NCBI RefSeq assembly: GCF_910592395.1
Contig: NC_088309.1
Span: forward strand, 21,952,599 to 22,016,598
Direction: 5' to 3'
Length of the DNA: 64,000 nucleotides
DNA from: Lineus longissimus
Taxonomy: Eukaryota; Nemertea; Pilidiophora; Heteronemertea; Lineidae
Shown here: positions 24,541 to 35,227 of the stretch, in pieces
Layout of the letters: each line of letters opens with the position of its first letter
Numbering within the stretch: the stretch's first letter is position 1
Translations under genes and position numbers: made by a program
The notes under the pieces: model-generated
Told to the model about the DNA's origin: nothing
Database searches by the model: none
The model's input: only the letters and a program-made list of their open reading frames with translations

Positions 24541-25276
24541 AAACCTACAGGAGGAGACAATGTCCAATAAAGAAACAGACATCATTATATACATGAAAAC
24601 TACTATAACAATGTACGTATAAGCATGTTAGAGAGGCAATGATATCTTCAAGCCAAATAACGTAAGCACCCTGTGAATGCTGGGCTACAGCAGCAAAGCA
24701 TGCCATGAAACTCGTCTAAGACCATTTAGGGCAAAAAATCATCCTTTCATGGTCACTCCATCCCATTTACTGGGTACTTACTGCATTTGGCTCTTGAGAA
24801 ATCTGCCTTGAGTGTTTTTGATTCATTGCTTTCAGCAGTTAAGTAGTGTATCCCCACTTTCATTTCCTCTTCCCTAATAATACAGTTTTCCTGAGTACTT
24901 TAGTATATCACTGGTGTTGCAGTACATCAATAATGCCGCTGCTGGGAAATAACGCTACCTTGTAGATAGATAGTTTGCCCACATTCAGGCTGACTTGACC
25001 TCCAATACACCAAAGTGAAGCAGTTATCCCTGTTATAGCTTTTTTGGCATTCAGCTGGCAGATTGTGATACAATTCTCTCCCTGAGTTGATAAAAATAAG
25101 TAATATACCATTAAGTAGACGAACATACAAATCAACTGTTATATCAAACTCATTACAGTTTACATCATTCTTAGCATAGGAATGCAATTATTAGGATTTC
25201 TGGTTTTTCTATTGGTAAGTGCTGGTATTGATGATGACTTAACAAAGCATTTTGGCTTAAACGAGGATCCAAGAGA

Positions 25277-25552
25277 ATGATGTTCCACAAACAGTTTCAC
25301 CATCTTGGGGGAAGGCAGGTTCAGCAATCTGCCGGGCAGGGAAGGTGGTTTAGCAGCAGGGTGGGTAGGAAAGCAGTAAGGAACTCTCTTCCAGCAACAG
25401 TGCTGGGTATAGGTAGGGAAAGCATGCTTAGCAACAACCTGAGAAATTGGGCAAACTTGGTCAGCAAAGTCATGAGCACAGGTATGCTTGAAGACAGGGA
25501 ATCGCTGCTGGTTGGCAGCACTCATCCAGGAATTCTTGTGACCTTTGGATAA
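25277..25552. other. Three-frame-open degenerate repeat segment
   Basis: Open on the plus strand for 91 codons and on the minus strand in two registers (136 and 66 codons). The DNA repeats a loose motif: TTCAGCAATCTG, TTTAGCAGCAGG, CCAGCAACAGTG, TTAGCAACAACC, GTCAGCAAAGTC. Lack of TA-containing stops explains the open frames. A degenerate repeat is at least as likely as a gene. Confidence 0.35.
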
Positions 25553-26024
25553 GCCTAATGACCTTGTCATCAGTCATTTCCTCCACTTAACTCATCGTAC
25601 TTTAGTTAAGCCATTCATCCAGTTGCGATTAATAAGACTAGACACATTATAAAATGAATTTTACTTGAAATTTATTCGAGATAACCTCAAATGATACTGT
25701 GGAATATCTTTAACATGACCATTAAATCAGCTTAAAATTAAATTCTAATACCATTAGAATATATCTTATAATCCCTAGTTGATCTAAGTATGGCCAATGG
25801 TCCATAGGGATGGTGTCCTCGTCCTTGAGAATGACAACAGCATATGTGATCCATGATGGACATTATAAATGTAAACTTTTACTATCACCAGTATGGATCT
25901 AAGCAATACATATCCCTTACCTAGCAAATCGTTCTCAACACAGCGCCGCACTGTAAAAAGGTTCCTTACGCGACAACACCACAAAAGATCATCATTTCTG
26001 CAAGAGGGAGAGATTAGCTCATCA

Positions 26025-26330
26025 AAATCTCTTCAACACTGATACTTAGTGTGCCATTAGCGTTGATTTCTGCTGAGGCAGCTGACCTGGGATTCGACAC
26101 CTACATAGCTTTTTCATCGTATACCTCAGATGGTTTCCCTGTGTTTTCGTAGGGGGCTTTGTAAAAGTTAGGAAGGATGAACGGTGGATGTGGTTTTCGG
26201 CCATCAACCCTCTATTTTCATAGCTGAACTGTGTCTATATCACTTCAAAGACTTCATCAAATAGTGTTTTAAACACTGCTGCTTAGTCCCACTCATGATG
26301 ATTTCTGCTAAGGCAACTGACCTGGGATTT
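26025..26330 (+). repeat. Diverged direct duplication, ~235-bp period
   Basis: TTGATTTCTGCTGAGGCAGC followed by TGACCTGGGATT (about 26063-26094) recurs as ATGATTTCTGCTAAGGCAAC followed by TGACCTGGGATT (about 26298-26329). Weaker similarity (ACACTG...GCTTAGT) extends about 35 bp upstream of each. Confidence 0.7.
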
Positions 26331-27939
26331 TTTTGCAGCCCCTTTTTTGTGATTATCTGCATGTAAACACCACTATAATGAACTTTCCTGGGGTTGCAGT
26401 ACTTTTTTATCCGCAATCCATGAAACTTGCAAAAATATTAAGCTCATGAAAAAAACGTTTATGGGTAATCATTAAATGATGCATTATTCATTTCTTATTC
26501 AAAAAGTATCATATACTAGGCTAGCAAAAGTACGGTGTCAATATTGAGGAAACCTATTTCGATTTTTTAACCAAGAAACTCCTGGCTGAACATTTCTTTC
26601 GATGTTGAACTACATCCTGGACTCAATATACATACAGATATTAACTGCTTAGTCAGTTTCATTATACCGGCATCAAAAGAATTATCGATCAATGTACTGC
26701 AAAAGTACACATGTTTCGACCAACTTGAGTTGAATATGAAGAAAGAAGATGAAGTAACATATCGTTATTTAAGTGCGAGAAAACAGCAATAAAGGCGAGA
26801 CACCAGTCAAGTTTTTTGGCAATAAAATATTCGAACTACAGCCTTAAAGGAGTAGCGTCAGTTGTACTGTCGGCTATCACTAATAATGAGTTGAAATGCG
26901 AACCAAAAAGTTGCAACCAGGTGTTTTAGAAGAGTTTACACAACTTTGTCTTACATGATGAGACCAGTCTCTGTCTTGGTCTGAGATAGATGGCAAAATG
27001 AGTTGAACATTAATTGACAAATGTACTGTTAATTGTTAGGATGAAACCATGTTGACTGGGTTACATTATGAAAACAATTTAGACCAGATTCCCAAACATC
27101 ACCAAGTTAAATAATGATATCAGCACATTTTAAACATTTTGTATAAGTAGTCTGTCATGCAGTATAGATTGATACAAAAGAACATTTCATAAAATGTTCC
27201 TTGAACATGATAATATTTTTGTCAATTTTCTATCAATATTTTGCACAGGGGAAGGCACACAGGTTATTCCAGGAAATCAAACTCAAAATAAACATTTTTT
27301 TAAACATTTAAATCATGTCACTTGGTATGTTTATGCAAGATATACAATCAGAAAGTCGGGAAAAACAAAGGTTTGATTTATACGCACAAGGTTGGACCCA
27401 TTTATCAACAGATGTCCTGAAATTGAATCAAGAACCATTTATCACCACTTTCACTGGTCCATTCAGGCAGTACACACCATTTCCTACCAATTTCCTTTAT
27501 CCAAAGAAATGACCAATTAACAAAATTTAAAAGTTTAAAAACAAACCACCACTCATTAACTTAGGTGTTTTAAAATCTGATACCTGAAAATAGAAGGGGG
27601 CTCAGGTGAGAATTCCTTTTACTTTTCGCCATAATACAAGATGATGATTGGAGGCTAATTACTATGTTTTAGTGATGGGGAAATTTCCTTAACACATACA
27701 CTGTACACAAGCACACGCATACAAAGCAGACAAGACCAGACACTTTTCAGGACAGCTGAGAAAACAAAAGGCCATGTTAGTTGTTGCCAGAGAAGTATTA
27801 TCATTTTCAATAATTACAGGTTAAAAGTCGATCAGTTTTCACCCTAGATGTTTGCTTTACATGGAATCGCCTGGGGATTGGACCAAAATCAACATAACTG
27901 CAGTCCGATCGACCTCGCTATCAGACCAATCACCACAAT

Positions 27940-28317
27940 CTATGCCACTGGCAGTCTTCCTGCTTCAATACAATCTCCTGCATTCAAGAAAGTGCCTTTG
28001 CAATCAATACCTTTACCAACATCCTTCAAAAAGACCTGTATTATTTCACAATCTTGAGAGAAGAAATCTGCTCTGCCAATCCTTATTATCATTTTGAAAA
28101 AAGTGCCAAGTCTCCCAATACAACTGTCCTTTGAGAATACATCAACAGGAACAAGATAAGAAAGGGAAGCTGTTGAGCAATCTGCTTTGAAGATACAAGG
28201 ATATCCAAGTAAAGCATGAAGATGGACTGGAGCCAAAAGAGCAAAAAAATTGTCTGAACAATGCCTTGCTACTTGGCATGCAGCACACTGACGCTGGAGT
28301 CGGACAATGCCTGACAT
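27940..28317 (-). CDS. 125-codon ORF, Cys-rich, unknown
   Basis: The minus-strand frame starts at an ATG (28317), reads MSGIVRLQRQCAACQVARHC and ends at 27940. Eleven or so cysteines are spread along it, and the C-terminal two thirds shows a loose 24-25-residue period (DCSTASLSYLVPVDVF, then SCIGRLGTFFKMII, then DCEIIQVFLKDVGK, then DCKGTFLNAGDCIE). At DNA level the same stretch shows weak ~73-75-bp periodicity (TTCTC...GATTGTATTG), so it may be a decayed tandem repeat. No signal peptide and no known domain. It is one of the longest frames in the window. Confidence 0.33.
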   Translation of the reverse strand: MSGIVRLQRQCAACQVARHCSDNFFALLAPVHLHALLGYPCIFKADCSTASLSYLVPVDVFSKDSCIGRLGTFFKMIIRIGRADFFSQDCEIIQVFLKDVGKGIDCKGTFLNAGDCIEAGRLPVA

Positions 28318-28932
28318 ATCACATGGTCATTGTCCCTAGGTGAAATGTACATGGACAATACTAGTTCAACTAGGTAACGATTTGTCCCCGGATTACTGAT
28401 GAGATTAAAGGAAAGTTTGTCAATTGCCATCCAGAGACCCTGGATGTATCTTGTACTCACCTGGCTATCACTTGTATAAGGCAAATCAATTAGGTTTTAC
28501 AACAGCACTGATGTTACTGTTGCTTGACATAAGATGATAACCAGAATAACAATAGCCGGAAGCCTATTCATTTGAGACTAATGGATAACATTGTCTCCTA
28601 AAATTTGTGTTTTTATTAAATGCCTAGTTTGAATGAAACACTGGGCTGGTAGGCCGCTAATATTAAGGCGCCTCTATATTTTTGCAATTTGCAAGAAATG
28701 GAGATGTTTTCATCTTATTTTAGGTCTTTATTTGAAACAAACAAATATTTTTGCAATTATTATTCCTGCGAATAAAGGTTTTTTACGGAAAACCCATGAA
28801 AATAATGAACTTACTGGCTTTTCAAGACAACAGCTTTGAAGTTCAAATGAAACTATTGACTGGCCTCTTGCTTCAAATTGTTGCCAAGGTTTTGACCGGC
28901 AGATGAAGCAGATTTTAAGAAAACAGATCTGT

Positions 28933-29066
28933 CACACAATGGGTGATATGAATAAAGACTAGGAAATGCTTTTATCTAAATCTCCATGTACATTTACACT
29001 AGGCCTTCCTGTACAAAACCGGAGTAAAAGCATTTGCTAGTCTTTATTCATATCACCCAATGTCTG
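28933..29066. mobile_element. 134-bp foldback element, near-perfect hairpin
   Basis: The arm at 28941-28974 (GGGTGATATGAATAAAGACT, then AGGAAATGCTTTTA) is matched by its reverse complement at 29025-29058 with a single mismatch. Pairing extends outward to about 28933/29066 with a few more mismatches. The ~50-base centre also pairs in part (CTCC/GGAG, TGTACA at both sides, AGGCCT at the centre). It resembles a foldback MITE. Direct target duplications are not obvious. Confidence 0.8.
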
Positions 29067-29177
29067 TCATCAGTAAACATGGCAAAACCAGTCTGGATTG
29101 GTAAACTTTAAAAGAATAATCTGCCACTTTACTCGACTCAGGTGCAACATTCTCATGAATTGTCAATTTTTTGATGG

Positions 29178-29498
29178 ATGATGAACTGTTTGTCATCAAT
29201 ATGTTTGGGTAAAAAACAGTTATACAACACCAGAGAGGCAATTCGGCTCTTGTGTCTGTGTCAGGAGATACAAACCTCTAGATTCTTCCAAGACGAGAAA
29301 CAACTCATCGGCATCCCAGGTCTAAAATATTCTTTTCTTTTTGCCCTTTGGATTTTATCGGTCACCCCAGTTGGAGCAGTACATTCCTGCCATTCCTTCA
29401 CCCCCTCTACCTGTCTGCATCTATATTTAACTAAGCCTGCATCAGGAGCAAAGATTACGTTCAGGTTCACAAATTGTAGGATGCATATTTCTGGTTAG
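29178..29498 (+). other. Open segment, weakly coding-like
   Basis: A plus-strand 106-codon frame from an ATG at 29178 contains a hydrophobic stretch (YSFLFALWILSVTPVGA) followed by a Cys-containing tail. The minus strand is also open for about 69 codons (29261-29470; residues CRQVEGVKEWQECTAPTGVT). I cannot pick a strand and see no good splice site. Confidence 0.2.
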
Positions 29499-29499
29499 G

Positions 29500-32400
29500 T
29501 CTCAATATCAGCAATATTATGTGGAATTATCATATGCCATTTCTCAGAAGGTATGCATTTGAATTGGCACTTAACCATACCTCGACCTAGAGTTCTAGAT
29601 TCTAGAATGTTCTGGTTGAGCTACTTTCATTTTCATCTCAGTTATATATACTTAGAGTGATTAGAAAACATTTTATAGCGAAGTACAGTACTATCCACAA
29701 ATAACTTTCCTTACCACACACCCAACATTTTGCGCAACACCAGAGAAATAACCTGGGTTGTCAATAATTTGCAAACAAATTGTCCTCTTACCGAGCTACA
29801 GCAGGAGGGCTACTAAGATGACCAAAAAGAAGGATGACTCACTGGATTTCCAACTCTCATTCTGCCAGTTGTTTGTTTTTGCCATAGTTTTGATTTACCC
29901 AATACTCTCTGCTATCAGTCAGCCAATTAGTTACACAGGTGACTGAGTGAGCAAGCATGTATGATGATATCTTGGGGACCATCTCAAACCCATTGTTTCC
30001 AAAAAATGTCAATTGCCATATTTGAAAGACTAAGGGTTGATAGGGGCCAAGGTTATTTTTGATTTAGTGATAATTGTATAATGCATCAGATGAACATGAA
30101 TGGATTCAATGTACTGTGAGATAGAAGAGACCCTGCCTGGTACCTACCTATAGTCTCCCTTTAAGAAGTGCTGACCGATTGAGAGTTGTTCAAGGTATAT
30201 TCAGTGTTCTCTCTGGAATAAAATGAAACAACTTGGCTCTCAATTAGCACAGGGTCATCACCTATCATGCAAAAAGAGAAATACCTTAATAGTTGCAGTG
30301 TAAACTGCTCAAGAATGTAATGCATCTATACAGAGTATGAAATACTGATTCCTGTATCCTAGACCTGAATCCGACAACTGAAGGTAACATTTTTAGAAAG
30401 TAATAACTATTATTACACCTCAGTTTCTTCCAGTGCATGCATCAATCCCAGTTTACTTTGATTGCCCATACATTTTACACACATACCATGTGTAAAAGCA
30501 CTGGCGTCTCAGTAAAACTGACCTTGGAACAGACTGTAGTAGGTTAACCATAGAACCTTGGGGAGGGTAGCATTACCAACTCCCACACTACTGCAGAAAC
30601 TATATCGAAGGCGCTAATTCCCTGGTGGCATTTTCATGAACTATGTGATGTCTGCTTGCTTCGGAAGAGATTATTTTGAAACAATCTGTGTTTTTATGTA
30701 TTTCCAGTTGCTGCATTGAGATTAAAACTCCTTCTGAGGACTAGAACCATCCACATGATGTGACCATTGGAACATTCAATCAGTACAGCCGCCAACCCAA
30801 TCTTTGGTGACATAAGGTTGTTCTATGAGATCTGAAATGGCCAATCATGCAACCTTCAGATCGCCAGGAGAGTCAATGGAGACTTTGAAGTCTATCCAGA
30901 CATGTTCATCAAGATCGGTTTATACAGATCGGTTGACAGTCAGCCTGAAGGAGCTGATGGTTGACAGTCACTCCTTTTTACTTGGTACAGGAAGAGATGA
31001 GAGGCTCTTCATAACAGAAGTAAAGTTTGACAATTAAGTCTTGGTGTAAAATGATCCTCCTGTATTGAAGAGAATCAATGGAGACCTGGCAGTCCCGTGA
31101 GTCATGGAGTGGTGGACACCGTCAGGGAGGGATGGGAGGATATTGCCCATTTTAGGCAGGATTGGAAGAGTGAGAATGTTTCTCAAAGAACATAACATCA
31201 GTCGATTTAGAAAAGAAGAATATCCTAGCTGTTAAAGACAACGTCTGCTTCAACCAGTGTCCAAACTGACCCAGGCCTCTTTGGTAGCCAATACAGCATT
31301 CCTTTGATATTCTGACTCAATTGTTGAGGTTACTCTCATTAGATAAGCTGTTTTGGGAGTGATAGTTGCCAAGTCTGGGAAGAGTGGCCAAAAGTCTAGA
31401 ATATTCATGTCAAAACCAACAAGGCCACTTGTTGGAAACCTCTTGCTTCATGAGCAATTCTCCGATGGTAAAATCTGTAAAAGGATTATATTTTGTACAC
31501 CACATTTTGTATAAAAATAATCATCCGCAAACAATGCTTTGGTTGCTGATTCAATTTTGGCACATGCAATGGTATACTTCCAGACTCACTTGAATCTGAA
31601 AGTTGGTAAAATTGCGGCAAAACGTTGACGTTTCCCTTCTCCAACTTCCTGACATGAATGTTGCCCATTGATTTTTCAGGTGGTTTGTTTCAATTGTTTG
31701 AAGTCATTGTCAGATGGCAGACTACAACAAATGTTGGAAAGCTTTTGTTTTTAGGGAACTATGAAAGGACATTCATGTACACCTGATGAACTGGCAGTGG
31801 AAATGCTGAAATTGATTATTCCAGGGTATATTCCGGTACTGCAAATACTTTCTAACTTCAGCGAAGTTTTCATATGCACTTGAACAACCAACAAAATGCA
31901 AATTCCATTAGATTTTCTCTTTCTCACCATTTTATTTTCTCAATGATTAGAAGCCTCTGCACATTTCATCTTTTGGCAGCAACTGCTTTGAGCACTGCTC
32001 TCAAGATGATTTTACTGTAATGCAATTATATTGCATCACAAAGACAATGCCAATGGCTGTTTGGCGTAACTGTGCAAGTCAAGAGTTTTCAATCAGATTG
32101 AATTGTGTCAAGAAGTGATAAGAAAATGGTGGAATTATCGACAAAATTTGTCTTCTAGAGGATTGTACTAAAGAGCACTGCAGAACACAAAGGGTCAAGT
32201 CAGATATGGAGTTCTATGGACCTGTTATCCCATCAATTGAGAAATCTCCAGTTTCAGACCAATCCCCCTTTGGGTGTAAACGCCCCAAACCAAAAATCTT
32301 GTTTTTCATGCACAGATGACATTATAAGAGGTGTTTTGCCCCCCCCTCCCTCCATGACCAAAAAGCTAGCTTTGGGTCTTAATACCACCACCACTCGATA

Positions 32401-33656
32401 ATCAAACTTATTCAACGAGATGATAGAAGCTGAAAAAGACACCAAGCTATCACAATCAAATTTACCGCATGATATCGAAAAACCACAACAATGTTGGATT
32501 AGCTAGAGTTAACCGACTCCACGAAAGCATGATGAGTTCTTGAGAGCATGCAATAAGAACTTAATGAAGCAGAAACCATGCATAACAATAGCTGTTAATG
32601 ATTTCCCAACTCCTGCCGATAACAAGTTGAGTTGCTGAGATATGATTTCATAGTGGAGTTTGAAGAAATCAATAAGAATGAGCGACTCTTTATATAACAC
32701 ACTGCAATGGCATTCTTGACCTATCTTCTAATCGACCAATACTAACTCGTTTCATCAGGAGTGTTTTGATGATGATTTGATAGCGCTCTTGAAGACAATC
32801 TCGGGAATTTATCCAAGTTGGGACTTTTTATGGGTGTAACAGTTAGCTATGATATCGTTGTTTACAAGAAATCGTTTTTCCTGACTTGTGACGCAATGTT
32901 CCAGCTTGTCTCATCTGCACTTAAAAATTGAACATACTTGTAATGAAGAATAATGCAAAATCAGGACCAAAAGCGCTCTGCAAATGAGTGATTTTTATCA
33001 TGGGACAATTGCGCTGCGCTAAATGATAAAAATATTGCTTGTCCGCGGGAAAACTGCTAATCACTTGGTTTAATATTGATTGGAAGGTGCAGAGATCACC
33101 GCTTCTTGCTCAGGAACCTCTGCCTTTTCGCATTCATGATTACAGGATGTGACAAAAACCATTCAATTTGGGGCACTTAGAGAATGACAAGGGAAGCCTG
33201 ACAGTCAATAACTATTCTGTTTTGTTTTCCAGAAGGAGCAAGTCAAGCCACACACACACATTGCTTTGCCACAAAGAGCAACTGTTGCTTAGCCTGCCTG
33301 AAAGCATCATACAGCAAATCCTGCAAAACAGATTACTTTCGTCTGTTAACAAAACTCGACATGACGATTTAAGCCAGTAGCTACAGAAATGTATTGATTT
33401 CATTGACATCAACAACACCCGGACCACTTACTTATCAAATAAAGCGAGGATCGAATAGTTGACACTAATTTTCAAGAACACTTCAGTGTTGGAATGACAC
33501 ATCAGTTTTTAAACAATTTGTCTCGATTGATAATGCCTGTTGCACAATTTATATCTTTTTTGAATGTAGCAAGATGAAACAAGCACTGTTAAGAATATTT
33601 GATTAGAAATTCACAAAAAAGTCTGTTCAAAATGATGCAGGCAACCTGGAAGGTAA
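29500..33656. other. No gene seen
   Basis: AT-rich stretch holding dispersed repeat copy C (32282-32380). Frames are 60-75 codons, without splice or motif support. Confidence 0.5.
32282..32380 (+). repeat. Dispersed C-rich repeat, copy C
   Basis: Third copy of the family at 1881 and 16255. It has CAAAAATCTTGTTTTTCATG, GAGGTGTTTTG, a C-run with CTCC interruptions, and CCATGACCAAAAAGCTAGCT followed by TTGGGTCTT. It is closest to copy B. Confidence 0.6.
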
Positions 33657-33658
33657 TA

Positions 33659-33836
33659 CAGTAGAACCTCTCTATAAAGGACACCCTCGGGACTGACAAG
33701 TGCTGTCCTTAATAGAGAGGTGTCCTGATTAGAGAGGTCAAAATGAATGGCAAGAACCAATTTGGGACCAAAACTAGTGTCCTTAATGGAGAGGGTGTCC
33801 TTAATAGAGAGGTGTCCGCTGAGGGAGGTTCCGCTG
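33659..33836 (+). mobile_element. Complete pogo/Tigger-like MITE, 178 bp
   Basis: Bounded by TA at 33657-33658 and 33837-33838. The left end is CAGTAGAACCTCTCTATAAA and the right end, read inward on the other strand, is CAGCGGAACCTCCCTCAGCG, so the terminal inverted repeat shares CAGYRGAACCTC. Inside are four related modules of the form GTCCTTAATAGAGAGG. TA duplication and a CAG terminus fit Tc1/mariner-superfamily (pogo/Tigger) mobilised MITEs. No transposase is encoded. It lies about 110 bp upstream of the exon candidate at 33948. Confidence 0.8.
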
Positions 33837-33947
33837 TAGTTGCATGTTTTATTATAGTTGCCTATGTACTTTTCTTACCATGCCCTCTGCATTGACTGCA
33901 TTCTGCTTCACAGAAATATAATAGCTACTAAATCATCCTCATTGCAG

Positions 33948-34314
33948 AGTAAGAATGTATCAACAAGGATTACATGACTGTTACAAAACGTTGACTTCCG
34001 GCCTCGAGCCTTGCCGTCAGAACACCACTCCTCGTCCCAGCAACGCTGTCGACATTACAAAACGCACTCTTCATTCCGTAACTTATCAACAACCGCCGAA
34101 TGATGCCACACACTCGAGAATATCGACTGCATTCATCGTTGCGGGTATAATTATCAATAACACGGCTAGCCTACTGGTGAAATTCATTTGGTTTCAGAAG
34201 AGGAAGACTAGAGTGAAGGACCAGCCACTGAAATGTTCTAAAACTGACGCTGCAGTTGGTATGGGGTGCTCAGGCAAGGCTATAAGCTTGAAGTTCCCTT
34301 CTTTAGAAATATGA
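33948..34314 (+). CDS. Candidate last exon of a membrane protein
   Basis: A strong acceptor (CATCCTCATTGCAG, AG at 33946-33947) opens a frame that runs 121 codons to a TGA at 34312-34314. It contains the in-frame ATG at 33955 (MYQQGLHDCYKTLTSGLEPC). Codon use is balanced and the segment is visibly richer in C, G and CpG than its flanks. Residues of the ATG frame: about 1-58 polar with Thr/Pro/Asn; about 59-82 a hydrophobic span (AFIVAGIIINNTASLLVKFI) interrupted by NN; then a basic stretch FQKRKTRVK and a polar tail ending FPSLEI. The positive charges after the span suggest a cytoplasmic C-terminus. No family is recognised. This is the best-supported plus-strand exon in the window, but upstream exons were not identified. 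Confidence 0.42.
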
Positions 34315-34348
34315 TTGAAATCAACTGCCTATTGGACTGCCAATTACT

Positions 34349-34360
34349 GCCACCTACTGG
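34349..34360 (-). promoter_or_regulatory. Perfect CTCF-core match
   Basis: GCCACCTACTGG on the plus strand reads CCAGTAGGTGGC on the minus strand, matching all 12 positions of the CTCF core CCASYAGRKGGC. It lies 35 bp past the stop of the candidate exon. Binding is inference. Confidence 0.35.
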
Positions 34361-34922
34361 GATTAAAGTTCCTCAATGGAGCCATGAACTAGGACCAAAT
34401 TTTCATCATCAAAAGTATTGAACTTATCATTTATTTCTTGACTCCTGTTGTAACATTTGTTGTGCTAAAAGTAACATAAAAACTTACTAACTTTTACCAA
34501 AACTGCTGCACCAATTCTTGATTCCTTTTGCCTTGATAAACAGAGAGTAGGAGCATATCATAATCATAACCAACATGACCAAGGATAGATCAAGTCAATG
34601 ACCTTTCAAACTGATGACATCTTAATGCCTGGAGGAATTGAAGTGAACCATATCAAATTTTAGGGACGTCTTAATGCAAGGGTCCATTTATGCAACCAGA
34701 TCATGTATCAAGAATATTATCTAATATCCTTTAAATGCATTTCAGACGCACTTCTGCCATTGAATTCATAAGCCGGGATCAATGGAATGGGGCTCGGTCT
34801 GTTTCTGTGAATTCTGTGTCAGGAAGCAAATCCATGCAATTTTTAGTTGCTTGTTGCTGACAGGAACCCTGGCAACATGAGGTCATTCTTTAGATTTGCT
34901 CAATCAAGCTACGAAACTTGCC

Positions 34923-35078
34923 ATGTCTGTGCTGGCTTTATGGTTTATACAATCGAGCCAAGCACTCATGTCTGAGAAGAGTGAGCAACAGGAAGGGACA
35001 GGAGAACCTATACTGGGATCTGAACAGAATATCAAGAGTGAGAAGTTAGGAACAAGTCATGTGAAAGTAACAGGTTAA
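34923..35078 (+). CDS. Candidate first exon with signal peptide
   Basis: The ATG at 34923 begins MSVLALWFIQSSQALMSEKS. Residues 1-14 form a plausible short signal peptide cleaved after SQA, followed by a Glu/Lys/Ser-rich acidic segment (KSEQQEGTGEPILGSEQNIK). A CAG/GTTAAG donor-like site at 35074 would end the exon in residue KVT; without splicing the frame stops at 35078. An in-frame upstream extension to 34896 begins at a non-ATG codon. No family is recognised and composition is lower-complexity than a typical folded domain. Confidence 0.28.
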   Translation: MSVLALWFIQSSQALMSEKSEQQEGTGEPILGSEQNIKSEKLGTSHVKVTG

Positions 35079-35227
35079 GACGAGAGAAGTGGTTTTGGTG
35101 GGTGAACAGAATAGAACCAGGGCAGAGAGTGACCACAGAAGATATGAAAGGATACTTTGCACTTCTATCAAAACTTAGTCCTTTGGCAGAGAAAACATTT
35201 TCTTTCTTTTTTGCTTGTAACCTGTAA
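35042..35227 (+). pseudogene. Possible piggyBac-like transposase relic
   Basis: A 61-codon plus-strand frame includes FWWVNRIEPGQRVTTEDMKG and then YFALLSKLSPLAEKTF. The pattern of W..v...(V)T.E(D/E)MK.(Y/F)(F/L).LL resembles the N-terminal part of piggyBac (DDE_Tnp_1_7) transposases, where a segment of this type precedes the catalytic domain. The frame ends at a TAA and no catalytic Asp residues follow. An AATAAA lies just downstream near 35242. Resemblance is from memory of the family pattern and is weak. Confidence 0.18.

Larger units (their letters stand above)
24600..27939. other. Mostly non-coding, with an open GC-rich segment
   Basis: No gene is supported except the ambiguous segment at 25277-25552. 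A diverged direct duplication lies at 26025-26330. Near 26385-26455 a stretch with TTATCCGC...CTTGCAAAAATATTAAGCTCATGAAAAAAACG resembles common invertebrate foldback-type repeats, but the ends are unclear. A 65-codon plus-strand frame at 27315-27512 (SLGMFMQDIQSESREKQRFD...) lacks an acceptor and is left out. Confidence 0.45.
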
